DNA of 64,000 nucleotides from Meconema thalassinum (GCA_946902985.2 OX336389.2:1287544792-1287608791), one strand, 5' to 3'; positions 45,840 to 55,754 are shown, numbered from the stretch's first letter. Made by a program: numbers and translations. The notes: generated by a model not told the origin, from the sequence alone.

Positions 45840-48800
45840 GTGACTACTCAGGAATTCGGTCCTGCATCTGTGTTTGGGCAGGCCTATTTAGGATCACCGC
45901 TGCCCACCCCACATGGGGAAGGCCCTAGAAAAGGTGGGCTAAACATCGGAAGTCACAATCTTGGTCCGGCTGGGCAACCGCACTCAGCAGGTCACCTCTC
46001 ATGCGGTCGAAACTCAAAAACAGTAAAGAATCACAATTTGATTATTGGATCATGGAACATCAGAACCTTGCTTGATTTTGACAATAACATTAGACCTGAG
46101 AGAAGGTCAGCTCTCGTAACCCATGAGTTATCAAGACTCAACGTTGACATTGCTGCTCTCAGTGAAACTAGGCTGTCTGCTGAAGGCAAGATTACTGAAT
46201 CTGGAACAGGATATACCATCTTCTGGAAAGGAAAGGATGAGGGTGAATGTCGTATTCATGGTGTGGGCTTCGCTGTGAAGACCAAACTGGTAAATTATCA
46301 CCAACTTACGCCCATTGCAATCAGCGAAAGGCTCATGACTCTCCGCATACCACTCTCAGGAGGTTCCTTTATGACACTCATCTCTGCCTATGCTCCTACC
46401 TTAGATTCTGATGATGAAGTAAAGGCTCAGTTCTATAATCAGCTAAGTGAAATCATCTCCAAGGTACCATCTGCAGATAAACTCTTGCTCCTCGGTGACT
46501 TCAATGCCAGAGTTGGGAAAGATCACAGGCTATGGAATAATGTGATGGGCAAACAGGGACTTGGAAAATGTAATCCCAATGGACTGTTGCTTCTTGGTCT
46601 TTGTGCAGAACACGAACTTTTCATTACCAACACGCAGTTCCGGCTACCTGACCGCCTCAAAACCACGTGGATGCATCCTCGTTCCAAACATTGGCACATT
46701 CTTGATTATATCATTACCCGGCAATGTGATAAGAAGGACACTCTTATTACCAGAACAGCAAGGAATATAGACGATTGTTGGACAGATCATAAACTTCTTA
46801 TATGTAAGCTCAGGATATCCATCAGACCTAAACCACCTAGGAACATCAAAAATTTGCCAAGAAAGAAGTTTAATACATCCAAACTTCAGGATGAATCCAT
46901 GTACAAACATTTTGGAAACAGGATCGTCACCCAGTTATCAGAAAACCCAGTAACAAATGATATTCAGCAAGAATGGGCCACATTACAGAAGATTATCACA
47001 CAGTCAGCTGAGGAAACCATTGGTTTTATAGTGCGGAAAAGACAAGACTGGTTTGATGACAACAATGAGGAAATTCTGTCTCTCATCAATGCCAAAAGGA
47101 ATGCCTATCTTGCCCATCTTCAAGACCCAACTTCCAACACAAAGAGAGATAAACTACTGGAACTCAAGGGTAAATGCCAGACGCAGATAAGGCAGATTAA
47201 AAATACTTGGTGGCAACAGAAGGCTCAGGAACTGCAGAGACTATCGGATGCTCGAGACTTGAGGAACTTCTATGCCGTACTCAAGGAAATATATGGACCA
47301 TCTCGCTCATCATCAGGTACACTGAAAAGCGCTGATAATTCTACTACCTTTACTGATAGTCAAGAAATCTTGGAACGCTGGAAGGAGCACTTCTCCAATC
47401 TCCTAAATCGTCCATCAGAAGCTGCTGAAGACTTCCTCTGTGATGTGCCGCAACAACCTGAACAACTGTGGTTGGCAGTACCTCCTACTTATCATGAATT
47501 CAGTGCAGCTCTCACCCAATTGAAACCCAGAAAAGCACCTGGCCCAGATAACATCCCTCTGGAACTAATTCAAGCCGGAGGTCATTCCCTCAAAACAAGA
47601 ATTTTCATCCTTATCCTCAGAATTTGGGAATCAAGAGAGGTACCTGGAGACCTAAAGAATGCCACTATCGTCACTATCTTTAAAAAGGGTGATCGCAGTG
47701 TTTGTGGCAACTACCGTGGTATATCACTGCTATCAATTGTGGGGAAGATTCTTGCAAGAATTCTACTTAACCGCCTCAAGGTTATCTCTGAGAGGATCCT
47801 CCCAGAGTCACAATGCGGATTTAGAACTTCCAGAAGCACAATTGACTTGATTTTCTGTGTGAGACAGCTACAAGAAAAATGTAGAGAACAACAGAATCCA
47901 CTCTTCTTAGTCTTTTATGACTTGGAAAAGGCATTTGATTCGGTTCCAAGACCAGCCATGTGGGCAGTGCTGAAGCGGTTTGGTTGCCCTCAGCGTTTTG
48001 TAGATCTAATCAAAGCTCTCCATGATGGCATGACAGGTCAGGTTTGCCATCAGAATAAGATGTCCGATGAATTTCCCATTACCCATGGACTGAAACAAGG
48101 ATGTGTACTGGCTCCAACGCTTTTTGCGCTGTACTTGGCTGCAATGCTTTATGATTCACCCACAAACATCCCAGGTGTGGAGATCAAGTATCGTTTTGAT
48201 GGAGGGCTTTTCAACCTAACTCGTCTCCGCTCCTTGAGGAAAACTCAGGTTACTAAGGTTACTAACATGTTGTATGCAGATGATGCTGCGTCACCAACTC
48301 TCACACCAGAAGAGCTGCAAGAGTCAGTTAACTGTTACAAAAGTGCATGTGATCGCTTTGGTCTTACCATAAATGTCAATAAGACTAAAGTCTTGGCACA
48401 ACCTTCACCAGGCACACCTCTTCCTCAGTTCAATATCTCCATTTCAAATTTGCCATTAGAACAGGTTGACCACTTCTCGTACCTGGGCAGTACCATTTCT
48501 GTGAGCTGTACCTGTGAGCAGGATGTGGATAAGAGAATTGGTGCAGCCCATGCAGCATATGGACGATTAGCGCACCGGGTCTTCATGAATAAAGATCTAT
48601 CCATGAGTACAAAGCTTATGGTGTTCAAAGCAGTAGTCATTTCTACATTGTTGTATGGCTGTGAAACGTGGACCCTTTACCGACGTGATCTTAGGAAGCT
48701 TGAGCGTTTCCACCTACAAAAACTTCGATCAATCTTGAGGATTAAATGGGAAGACCGCATTACCAATATTGCTGTTCTGGAAAAGGCTCAAATCAACAGC

Positions 48801-49223
48801 ATAGAATCATCCATAATAGGTCACCAATTTAGATGGATTGGTCATGTCCATCGGATGGATGATGTGAGATTACCTCGTCAAATGCTATATGGTGAGTTAT
48901 GCTATGGCACCAGACCTCATGGTGGTCCTAAGAGGCGCTACAAGGACCAATTTAAGCAGACTCTGAAATTGACAGGTCTTGATTCACAAACCTGGGACAT
49001 GCTGGCTGAAAACCGCTCAACTTGGCGCCGTACCATCTCGGATACTGTAAAGACGTTTGAAAGGGATCGACGCATACATGAAGAGGCCAAGCGTCAAGCT
49101 AGGAAACTTCGAGCAGCCCAACCACGTCCTCCTCCAGCAATACTATGCGACTTGTGTGGTCGCTTGTTCCATGCCAGGATTGGACTCTTTAGTCACCGTA
49201 AACACATCCACAAACTGGACTGA
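45840..49223 (+). CDS. Endonuclease-reverse transcriptase of LINE D, intact 1,127-residue frame
   Basis: An APE-type endonuclease fills about residues 65-330: LIIGSWNIRTLLD, IAALSETRL, ISAYAPT, LLLLGDFNARVG, and WTDHKLL with the terminal catalytic Asp-His. The RT spans roughly 545-850: LKPRKAPGPDNIPLE, TIFKKGDRSVCGNYRGISLL, LVFYDLEKAFDSV, HGLKQGCVLAPTLFALYL and the catalytic MLYADDAA. A C-terminal half with YGCETWTLYRRDL and HQFRWIGHVHRMDD follows, then a C2H2 finger at the end (CDLCGRLF...HRKHIH). No stop or frameshift is visible. The frame starts after a TGA at 45816-45818 but has no ATG before the endonuclease; position 45840 is GTG. The start is therefore unknown. Confidence 0.93.
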   Translation: MTTQEFGPASVFGQAYLGSPLPTPHGEGPRKGGLNIGSHNLGPAGQPHSAGHLSCGRNSKTVKNHNLIIGSWNIRTLLDFDNNIRPERRSALVTHELSRLNVDIAALSETRLSAEGKITESGTGYTIFWKGKDEGECRIHGVGFAVKTKLVNYHQLTPIAISERLMTLRIPLSGGSFMTLISAYAPTLDSDDEVKAQFYNQLSEIISKVPSADKLLLLGDFNARVGKDHRLWNNVMGKQGLGKCNPNGLLLLGLCAEHELFITNTQFRLPDRLKTTWMHPRSKHWHILDYIITRQCDKKDTLITRTARNIDDCWTDHKLLICKLRISIRPKPPRNIKNLPRKKFNTSKLQDESMYKHFGNRIVTQLSENPVTNDIQQEWATLQKIITQSAEETIGFIVRKRQDWFDDNNEEILSLINAKRNAYLAHLQDPTSNTKRDKLLELKGKCQTQIRQIKNTWWQQKAQELQRLSDARDLRNFYAVLKEIYGPSRSSSGTLKSADNSTTFTDSQEILERWKEHFSNLLNRPSEAAEDFLCDVPQQPEQLWLAVPPTYHEFSAALTQLKPRKAPGPDNIPLELIQAGGHSLKTRIFILILRIWESREVPGDLKNATIVTIFKKGDRSVCGNYRGISLLSIVGKILARILLNRLKVISERILPESQCGFRTSRSTIDLIFCVRQLQEKCREQQNPLFLVFYDLEKAFDSVPRPAMWAVLKRFGCPQRFVDLIKALHDGMTGQVCHQNKMSDEFPITHGLKQGCVLAPTLFALYLAAMLYDSPTNIPGVEIKYRFDGGLFNLTRLRSLRKTQVTKVTNMLYADDAASPTLTPEELQESVNCYKSACDRFGLTINVNKTKVLAQPSPGTPLPQFNISISNLPLEQVDHFSYLGSTISVSCTCEQDVDKRIGAAHAAYGRLAHRVFMNKDLSMSTKLMVFKAVVISTLLYGCETWTLYRRDLRKLERFHLQKLRSILRIKWEDRITNIAVLEKAQINSIESSIIGHQFRWIGHVHRMDDVRLPRQMLYGELCYGTRPHGGPKRRYKDQFKQTLKLTGLDSQTWDMLAENRSTWRRTISDTVKTFERDRRIHEEAKRQARKLRAAQPRPPPAILCDLCGRLFHARIGLFSHRKHIHKLD

Positions 49224-49266
49224 AGGAAGAAGATTTATACTCGGATTCGAGTTAAAGCCGATGATG

Positions 49267-50790
49267 ACACCGTTTCACCGATCTCAACCAAAATTTGTAT
49301 ATTTACCCTTTGGAACCCTGCGAGTAACACTGTCCACTTAAAATTTCGGATAGACCACCCCACTCCCTGCATTTAGGCCCTTTGGCACAAATCTACACCG
49401 TTTCACCGATCTGAACCAAAATTTGTGTACTTACCCTTTGGAACCCTGCGAGTAACACTGTCTACTTACAATTTCGGACAGACCACTCCATTCCCTGCAT
49501 TTAGGTCCTTTGGCACAAATCTACACCGTTTCACCGATCAGAACTAACATTCTGATACTTACCCTTTGGTACCCTGCGAGTAAAACTGTCTGCTTGAAAT
49601 TGCATACAGACCACTCCGTTCCCTGCATTTAGGCCCTTTGGCCCAAATCAACACCGTTTCACCGATCTCAACCAAAATTTGTGTATTTACCCTTTGGAAC
49701 ACTGCGACTAACACTGTCTGCTTGAAATTGCGGAGAGGCCACTCCAACCCCTGTTTTTAGGCCGTTTGGCACAAATCAACACCGTTTCACCGATCTGACC
49801 CAAATTTGACATGCTTACCCTTTGGAACCCGACAAGTAACACTGTTCACTTTAAATGTTGGAAAGACCACACTATTCCCTGCTTTTTGGCCCTTTTTCAC
49901 AAAACTACACCGTTTCACCGATCTCAAATAATTACCCTTTGGAACTCGACGAGTAACACTGTCCACTCGAAATTTCAGACAGACCACTCCATTCCCTGCA
50001 TTTAGGCCCTTCGGCACATAAATTATCTACGTCGTTTCACCGATCTCAACCTAAATTTGTATACTTACCCTTTGGTACCCGACGAGTAACACTGTCCACT
50101 TAAAACTTTGGTCAGACCACTCCATTCCCTGCATTTAGGCCCTTTGGCAAAAATCTACACTGTTTCACTGATCTGAACCAAATTTTACATGCTTACACTA
50201 ATGGAACCCGACGTGTAACACTGTCTAAATGAAATTGCGGATAGACCATTCCATTTACTGCATTTAGGCTCTTTGGCAAAAATCAATATACTTTCACCCA
50301 TCTCAACCAATCTTTATGTAAGTTACTTACCCTTTGGAACCCGACGAGTAATACTGTCTGCTTGAACTTTCGGACAGAGCACTCCATTCCCTGTATTTAA
50401 ACCCTTTGTCACAAATCTACATCGCTTCACCAATCTGGACCAAAATTTGTATACTTACTCTTTGGAACCCAACGAGTATCACTGTCTACTTTAAATTTCG
50501 GACAGACCACCCCTTTCCCTGCATTTAGGCCTTTTGGGACAAATCTACACCGTTTCACTGATCCGAACCAAATTGTTTTTAATTACCCTTTGGAACCCGA
50601 CGAGTAGCACTGTCGACTTGAAATTTCGGACAGACCAATCTATTCCCTGCATTTAGGCCCTTTGGTACAAATCCACACGGTTTCACCAATCGTAACCAAA
50701 TTTTACATGCTTACCCTTTGGAACCCGATGAGTAACACTGTCCACTTGAAATTTCTGACATACCACTCCATTCCCTGCATTTAGCTCAGG
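49267..50790 (+). repeat. ~127-bp tandem array of the Helitron, second part
   Basis: About twelve diverged units of the same repeat as 44420-44821. Starts are seen at 49273, about 49402, 49529 and so on. The units vary at the ACCCTGCGAGT / ACCCGACGAGT position and by small indels. The array breaks off in CATTTAGCTCAGG at about 50785. Confidence 0.93.
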
Positions 50791-52043
50791 AATCCCTTGG
50801 GGTTGCCAGCTTCCTAACTCACCAGCCATGAGCCCTTGAGGGTGTACCAGAAGTGGTGGGGCTACACACACCCTGCCTCTTTGAGGGCCTTGAGCAGAAG
50901 ACAGGAGATATTATGAAAAGGAAAAGAAGGCAGACCCCTCGAAGAATGAGGGCATCAGGAAAGATAAGACAACGGCCAATTAAGGCGGGAAAATGAAATA
51001 CTCCCTAGCCCTCGGATACCCTAATACAGTCGGGGTCGGAAGAGAACGAGATGACGAAGGGAGGCCGACAGGAAAGAGAACTGAAAGGAGCCCAGCACCA
51101 GGAAGTAGAAGCGATGCCAGACTCAGCTGGGGTCCCGTGGTCGCCAACCCACGTCCCACAAGTTGTGAGACCCTGGGGAGGCAGTTGTGAGAATAGCTTG
51201 CTGATTCATCGCGAGGTGACATGAAAGGACTTTCCGATGCCCGCCGTGTTATCTGCTGTCTATGCTGATTCCAGCACAGGGCCGTTGCTCAAGCCACTGT
51301 GGTGTTGCGAAAGAGTGAGTGATTCCCTGGCCAATCTAAATACTGCGGGGAACCCCGAACGTGTGTCATCATATTTCATCATCATCTGCGATCATCTCAG
51401 GTTCATGCAGCTTGGACCCATATTCTTTGCCGAGCAGTACGCCAGAAGCTCTTTCTCTAGACGCATCGAGTACAGGCCTAAGCCAGAAAATAAGGTTGAG
51501 ACTTTGGAAGACATCGAAGCTAGACATCTGAATTACCTATATCAGTTTTAAAATTACACCATGTTCCTTTAGTAGGCATTTTTTCATTACCTTATTATTA
51601 TCATCTTAAGTGCAAATGACCTAGATGTTAGGCGCATCATACCACTAATCACCGCCGCATAAAGTCTTTCTCGACTGTCATTTTTAAAATATTTATTTTT
51701 ATTACAGTACATTGTGTACATTATAAGTTGAAGGGTCACTTCCATACAGGTAGTAGTTTCCCTTATCAACCTCATCATAAGGGCAAATGACCTAGATGTT
51801 ACGCCCATTACACCATTGATCACCAAACACAATAAGCCTTCCTCGCCTGTGAATTTTGAAATATGTATTTCTATTACGGTAGTTTGTAAGTTTGACGTGT
51901 CAATTCAACAGTAGTTTTCATTATCATACTTATCAAAAGGGCAAATGACCTAGATATTATGCCCTCATTGTCTTTGGGGGCAAATGACCTAGATTTTAAT
52001 TCCATTCTATTTCTAAGGATACTTTGAGACATTATCATCATTC
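50791..52043 (+). other. Helitron 3' interior, including a 104-residue open frame
   Basis: 50791-51236 is GC-richer than its surroundings and holds no known domain. 51237-51551 is an open frame ending PIFFAEQYARSSFSRRIEYR ... LEDIEARHLNYLYQF, unlike transposon proteins I know. Preceding CATCATCTGCGATCATCTCAG could be an acceptor. It may be a host exon captured by the Helitron, but this is unproven. From 51600 to 52010 the motif AATGACCTAGATGTTA recurs four times. Confidence 0.45.
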
Positions 52044-52239
52044 CACCGGGCGAAGCCGGGTACTACTGCTAGTTAGCTATATAGGGCCGCGCTCTAGCTA
52101 ACAATATTGGTTTAGACAAAAACCATTGGTGTGCCGGATTCGATATAGTACCAAATGCGTGGGGTTGGCAATACTGTACACGATGCTAAAAATGGCTGAG
52201 TCAGCTGGAATTTCATCTCGATCAGTCGTGATCATTTTT

Positions 52240-52345
52240 GGGATGGCTGGGTGGGTTATAGACAGCGGAGGAGTAAACATCTATTACTACATCATCTCCA
52301 GATATTTTCCCGACTATTAAGTTAATTCGGGTATTTTGGTTAATT
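52240..52345 (+). repeat. Dispersed repeat R1, copy 4
   Basis: GGGATGGCTGGGTGGGTTAT and ACAGCGGAGGAGTAAACATC. It pairs with the inverted copy at 52695-52805, giving a ~565-bp interval with R1 at both ends, which suggests that R1 is the terminal repeat of a DNA transposon. Confidence 0.7.
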
Positions 52346-52349
52346 TCTC

Positions 52350-52475
52350 CCATAAAATAGCTCTCACCAAGTTTTTCCAAAACTTTCTGAATACCAGCTT
52401 CTCTCTCATGTCCCTCCGCTAGAATAACTGCTGTCTGGTGTCTATAGATTGTAGAGCACACTAATATTGCACATA
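52350..52475 (-). pseudogene. Non-LTR element C-type RT fragment
   Basis: The minus strand encodes VCSTIYRHQTAVILAEGHER and EAGIQK, matching the RT stretch at 43390-43470 (YNLYRQQTPVIRAEEHEREA). Only about 40 residues survive and the frame is broken afterwards. It lies between two R1 copies. Confidence 0.8.
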
Positions 52476-52569
52476 GAATATGTCTCATTACAGTCATACA
52501 TACATACACACACATACATTTTCATTTGGGACTTTTGCCTAAGGACTAATTCTGGAGGAGACCTAATCC

Positions 52570-52680
52570 TATCTCTTACACTTCTACCTGGCAGTTTATT
52601 GAAAATATATGATTTACATGCCTTTCTGGGAGACATTAGCAATTGAAATTACTGTCAATTATCACTGCTCCACCGTAAGT
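52570..52680 (+). repeat. Dispersed repeat R2, short copy
   Basis: GCAGTTTATTGAAAATATAT ... CCTTTCTGGGAGACATTAG ... CACTGCTCCACCGTAAGTAT aligns with the middle of 43590-43855. Confidence 0.7.
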
Positions 52681-52694
52681 ATTTTGGTAGCAGT

Positions 52695-52805
52695 GAATGA
52701 GATACGAACGATAATATTTTCTATAGTACATGAATTAGCCAAAATACCTTATCAAATGATGAGAAATAAATCAGGAAATGATGTAGGAGTAGATGTTTAC
52801 ATTAA
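52695..52805 (-). repeat. Dispersed repeat R1, copy 5
   Basis: AATTAGCCAAAATACCTTATC, ATCAGGAAATGATGTAGGAG and TAGATGTTTACATT are the reverse complement of the R1 unit at 21225-21330 and 52240-52345. Confidence 0.7.
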
Positions 52806-52807
52806 AG

Positions 52808-53055
52808 ATTGACAACAGCTGTTTTTGGCTTTTCAACTTTTACATGGTAGATTATTGAAAATATATGATTTATGATTCACATACCTTTCTGGGCGTCATT
52901 AGAAATTGATTAGAAATTGAATTGTCACTGCTGCACCGGAAATATTAGTTTTATTATATAAATATATTTCTTGCTCGTTCAACTACGGCAGCCATGACAT
53001 TGACGTCATATCACGTCCTATCACTTTTACCAACATGTCCGACACAAAATACTCC
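52808..53055 (+). repeat. Dispersed repeat R2, copy 2
   Basis: About 250 bp align with 43590-43855 in the same orientation (TTGACAACAGCTGTTTTTGG to GTCCGACACAAAATACTCC). It is followed directly by the Harbinger left end. Confidence 0.85.
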
Positions 53056-53266
53056 AGAACTAAAATGGGTGTCTGGACTAAAGGCGAGTTCACACGGAGT
53101 CGTGAAGCGGGTGAGAGCACTACTGATTGGCGAGCCGGTCGTGTGAACCAGTGGTAGCGGGAGTGGGGTTCGTGCCCGCCCTCGAAAAAGTGGGGCGTGA
53201 AATCCCCGACTGGTTGGAGTAAGCTCGACCGCTTGAGTCTTATTCTTGCCGAAAGGATGACAACAT

Positions 53267-53930
53267 GTCTGTGCATAAAATGAGTAGTGCTCAGGTGATG
53301 AAGTTTGTCAAGTTGTACCGCGAAAAGAAATGTTTGTGGAAAATAAATTTGGAAGCATAGAAGAATCGAGATGCTAGGGACGCAGCTTTGCAAGAAATAT
53401 GCAGTGAAATGAACATTGATGGTTTCGGGATTCGTGATGTGGCACGGAAGATAAAAAATATTAGATCTTCCTGTTATCAGGAAATAAAAAAATTGCCAAC
53501 TCGAAGAAAACTGGAACCTCGTCTGAGGACGTACATTAACCTAGGGTCCCTTGGTTTTCAACAGTGCATTCCTTTTTAACACAGCCCAGTTATGAATAAA
53601 ACTGAATCAAATCTGGATTCCACAGTACAAAGCGGCACAAAGTCAAAACGGCAAGAAGAAATAAACAGTTCTCATATTGATGACCCTCCAGCAGGAAGCT
53701 CGTCGAATGAAAAGGAGACAGATGAAAGTTTTAAAGGCCCTTATTCACATAAGGCCACTGCATCTTCAAGATAAATGTATGCCACCTTCGCACATTACGG
53801 AAGCTATTGAAAAGCTGGAGTCCATACAATCAAAACTTGCAACGGAGACAGAGTTTGATGTTTGGAGTTGCAGTTTGGCCAAGCAACTCAAGTTGGAGAC
53901 TTGATCTTCAAATGTAAATACAGACCCTTG
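53267..53930 (+). pseudogene. Harbinger MADF-domain (Myb/SANT-like) partner protein
   Basis: Starting at about 53267 (ATGTCTGTGCATAAAATG) the frame gives MSSAQVMKFVKLYREKKCLW, then a TAG at about 53357-53359, then RDAALQEICSEMNIDGFGIR and DVARKIKNIRSSCYQEIKKL, the pattern of a MADF domain. The C-terminal Ser/Asp-rich and AIEKLESIQSKLATETEFDV stretch (53590-53905) is in shifted frames. In PIF/Harbinger elements this second protein binds the transposase and carries it to the nucleus and the transposon ends. Stops and frameshifts make it a pseudogene. Confidence 0.75.
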
Positions 53931-54429
53931 TTTCTAGAGAAAGGATAGCATACGAAAGAAGTAAAGCACATATTACACCTGGGAAAGTTTACCCCTGTGG
54001 TCCATCTACCTATCAATCTCCTGTTTGTCATTACAACATTGAACCACTTCAGCCTAGGGGCTACCTGACATCACCATTCTTTCAGATGCAACCAATCACA
54101 CGGGAAGACCTTGAATGCCCGGAAATAAGCTCCATTACCAGATGAACATAATAATAATCCCGAAGACGACAGCTTGGATTCTTTCATATCATCCATTTGT
54201 TCTCACTCAACTGATTAAATATAAATGTTAAGTGCTCATTCTATTGTTGTGTTAGTTTGGTGTCATTGTTGGTAAAACAATAGAAATATTTCAATTGTCA
54301 TTAAACAGTATGTATTGAACAATCTGTAACAAGGAAAGTTTCAATAATAAAAGAGTTATCATTCTACCTGTACATTGCACATGATTCAAGTTTAATGAAA
54401 TTCTGATTACATCCCTCTCTCACAATTCT

Positions 54430-55690
54430 GAACACTGCGTAGCAATGTCTTTGGACTACTGAGACAGTGGCTTATATCTAATGAATCATCTCCTTCTGCC
54501 ATGGCACTGCTACAATCCATTGAAATATTCACAGTAGTACGTTCTTCGTTCTCGTGCGTTCTGATCGGGACATCTTGGCGGAAATGGATTCAATCAAATG
54601 AGGCATCTACTGCTGCTCTCCGTGCACCAGGTGTAAAATGCAGCTTTCCACGTCTTCAATGTCAATAATTCCATGAGACAAATGCACAGTCAGATCTGGA
54701 TTGTAGCCAATTGTGTAAGGCTGCTTTCACAATTCGTATGGCAGTTGGCTTCTCAAATATTCTAAATCGGGACACCAAAAGTCCAAAAGCGTTTTCTACA
54801 GGCCTTCTTGCCGTTGACAGTCTGTAGTTGATTATTTTGCAATTGGTATTTAAGTTAGTTCCTTTCTCGGGTAGGGTCTCATCAAATATGATTTCAAAGG
54901 GAAAGCTTCATCTCCAACAAACACCAAGTTCTCAGGAATATGGAGCGTATTGCTTTCAATGCTTTGTTTTATGGAGCTGTGATCAAACACACCTCCGTCA
55001 GAATATCTACCTTGTGCCACTAAACATTGGGGAATGAATAGCCACATGTTTGCCGTCAATGGTATCGATGCATCCTAGAAAGTTCCATTTTTCATTAAAA
55101 GCTCTTTCAATTTCTTTCCAATCGTCTTCAGAGCTTGCCACCTAGGCACACAAAAACAATCGGGAAAATAACGTATCCAATTAATTAACTGCAACCACAA
55201 TTGTTGTTCATTTTCTTTCACAACACAATGTCCGTTTTGTAATATCGCTGGCTTAGTACCAGAATAGCGTATCTTAATAGGATTACCATTGTAGATACGC
55301 TATTTTGGTCCTAAGCCAGCGATATTACTCACTGTTATGTAATCCAATAAAGCGTTGTAAATCACATCCAAAACCTCTGGTGCTGATAGTATTCTATCCT
55401 GAATAAATATTGCAGACTTGTAAATGAATCACCACTAGCTAGGAATCTTAAGGTGACATGAAGTTTCTATTTCGTCGGAATTGCTTGTCTCATATTTGTG
55501 TCTTTTTTTCTGAATTGCTGCTTTCATTTTATTAACCGAAAACAAAAACAGATTTGGTTCCATCCTAAAGAAGTTTCTGTAGCTATTTGGATCTTCCAAG
55601 GATAACTCCCGGCAAATACTATTGGTGGCACCGAGTATATATTACGCCTCTTTATCCAGTCCCGAACCCCACATGCCTCTTTTTTGTTTT
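54430..55690 (-). pseudogene. PIF/Harbinger DDE transposase remnant
   Basis: Minus-strand blocks in order are RELSLEDPNSYRNFFRMEPN (about 55620-55560), then after the hairpin insert ILQNGHCVVKENEQQLWLQL, then FLGCIDTIDG...KHVA-type region near 55075 with the first Asp, [40 protein letters not shown] with the second Asp (55059-54850) and [20 protein letters not shown] with the catalytic Glu (about 54830-54765). This is the HARBI1-type order. Frameshifts and stops separate the blocks. Confidence 0.85.
55240..55330. repeat. Perfect-stem hairpin (MITE-like) within Harbinger
   Basis: TAATATCGCTGGCTTAG ... AGAATAGCGTATCT and AGATACGCTATTTTGGTCC ... AAGCCAGCGATATTA are inverted, about 36-bp arms around an 18-nt spacer. 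It interrupts the Harbinger transposase between two blocks that belong together. The stem is almost perfect, so the insertion is probably recent. Confidence 0.88.
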
Positions 55691-55754
55691 ATTCCGGGTT
55701 TTCAAATGATTTCTCAACTCGTGTATTAATACTTCACAAACATTATGGTGTTTG

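Larger units (their letters stand above)
44822..49266 (+). mobile_element. Non-LTR retrotransposon D, full length, inside the Helitron array
   Basis: The insertion is 4,445 bp with a perfect 7-bp target duplication ACACCGT (44815-44821 and 49267-49273) inside one unit of the Helitron array. It comprises a 66-bp monomer array (44822-45185), about 650 bp of 5' region with short frames only, one 1,127-residue frame (45840-49223) and a very short 3' UTR ending GCCGATGATGAC without a poly(A) tail. The nested position shows it is younger than the Helitron and its array. Confidence 0.93.
44372..52072 (+). mobile_element. Helitron (non-autonomous) carrying tandem repeats and a nested LINE
   Basis: The 5' end TCTATATATATAAAGCACAA follows an A at 44371. 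The 3' end is a GC hairpin (ACCGGGC-GAA-GCCGGGT at about 52045-52061) 7 nt upstream of CTAG (52069-52072), followed by T. Insertion between A and T, 5' TC, 3' CTRR and a subterminal hairpin are the defining Helitron features, and animal Helitrons often start with a similar TATAAAG...GTTTGTTTGT stretch (here GTTTGTCTGTCTGTTTGTC). No Rep/helicase gene is present, so it depends on another copy. The interior is an array of ~127-bp repeats, split by LINE D, plus 1.2 kb of other sequence. The start could shift a few bases within the CTAT repeat. Confidence 0.85.
53081..55700. mobile_element. Decayed PIF/Harbinger transposon
   Basis: Two converging genes typical of this superfamily are present: a MADF-domain protein on the plus strand (53267 onward) and the DDE_4 transposase on the minus strand (about 55690-54430). 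The left end AGGCGAGTTCACACGGAGTC directly follows a TAA (53078-53080), consistent with the 3-bp TWA target of Harbinger. A matching right end was not found before the next repeat at 55755, so the right limit is approximate. A 90-bp hairpin has inserted at 55240-55330. Confidence 0.82.

Noticed and set aside
44420..50790. CRISPR-like array
   Set aside because: Units are contiguous tandem repeats of ~127 bp without unique spacers, within a eukaryotic Helitron.
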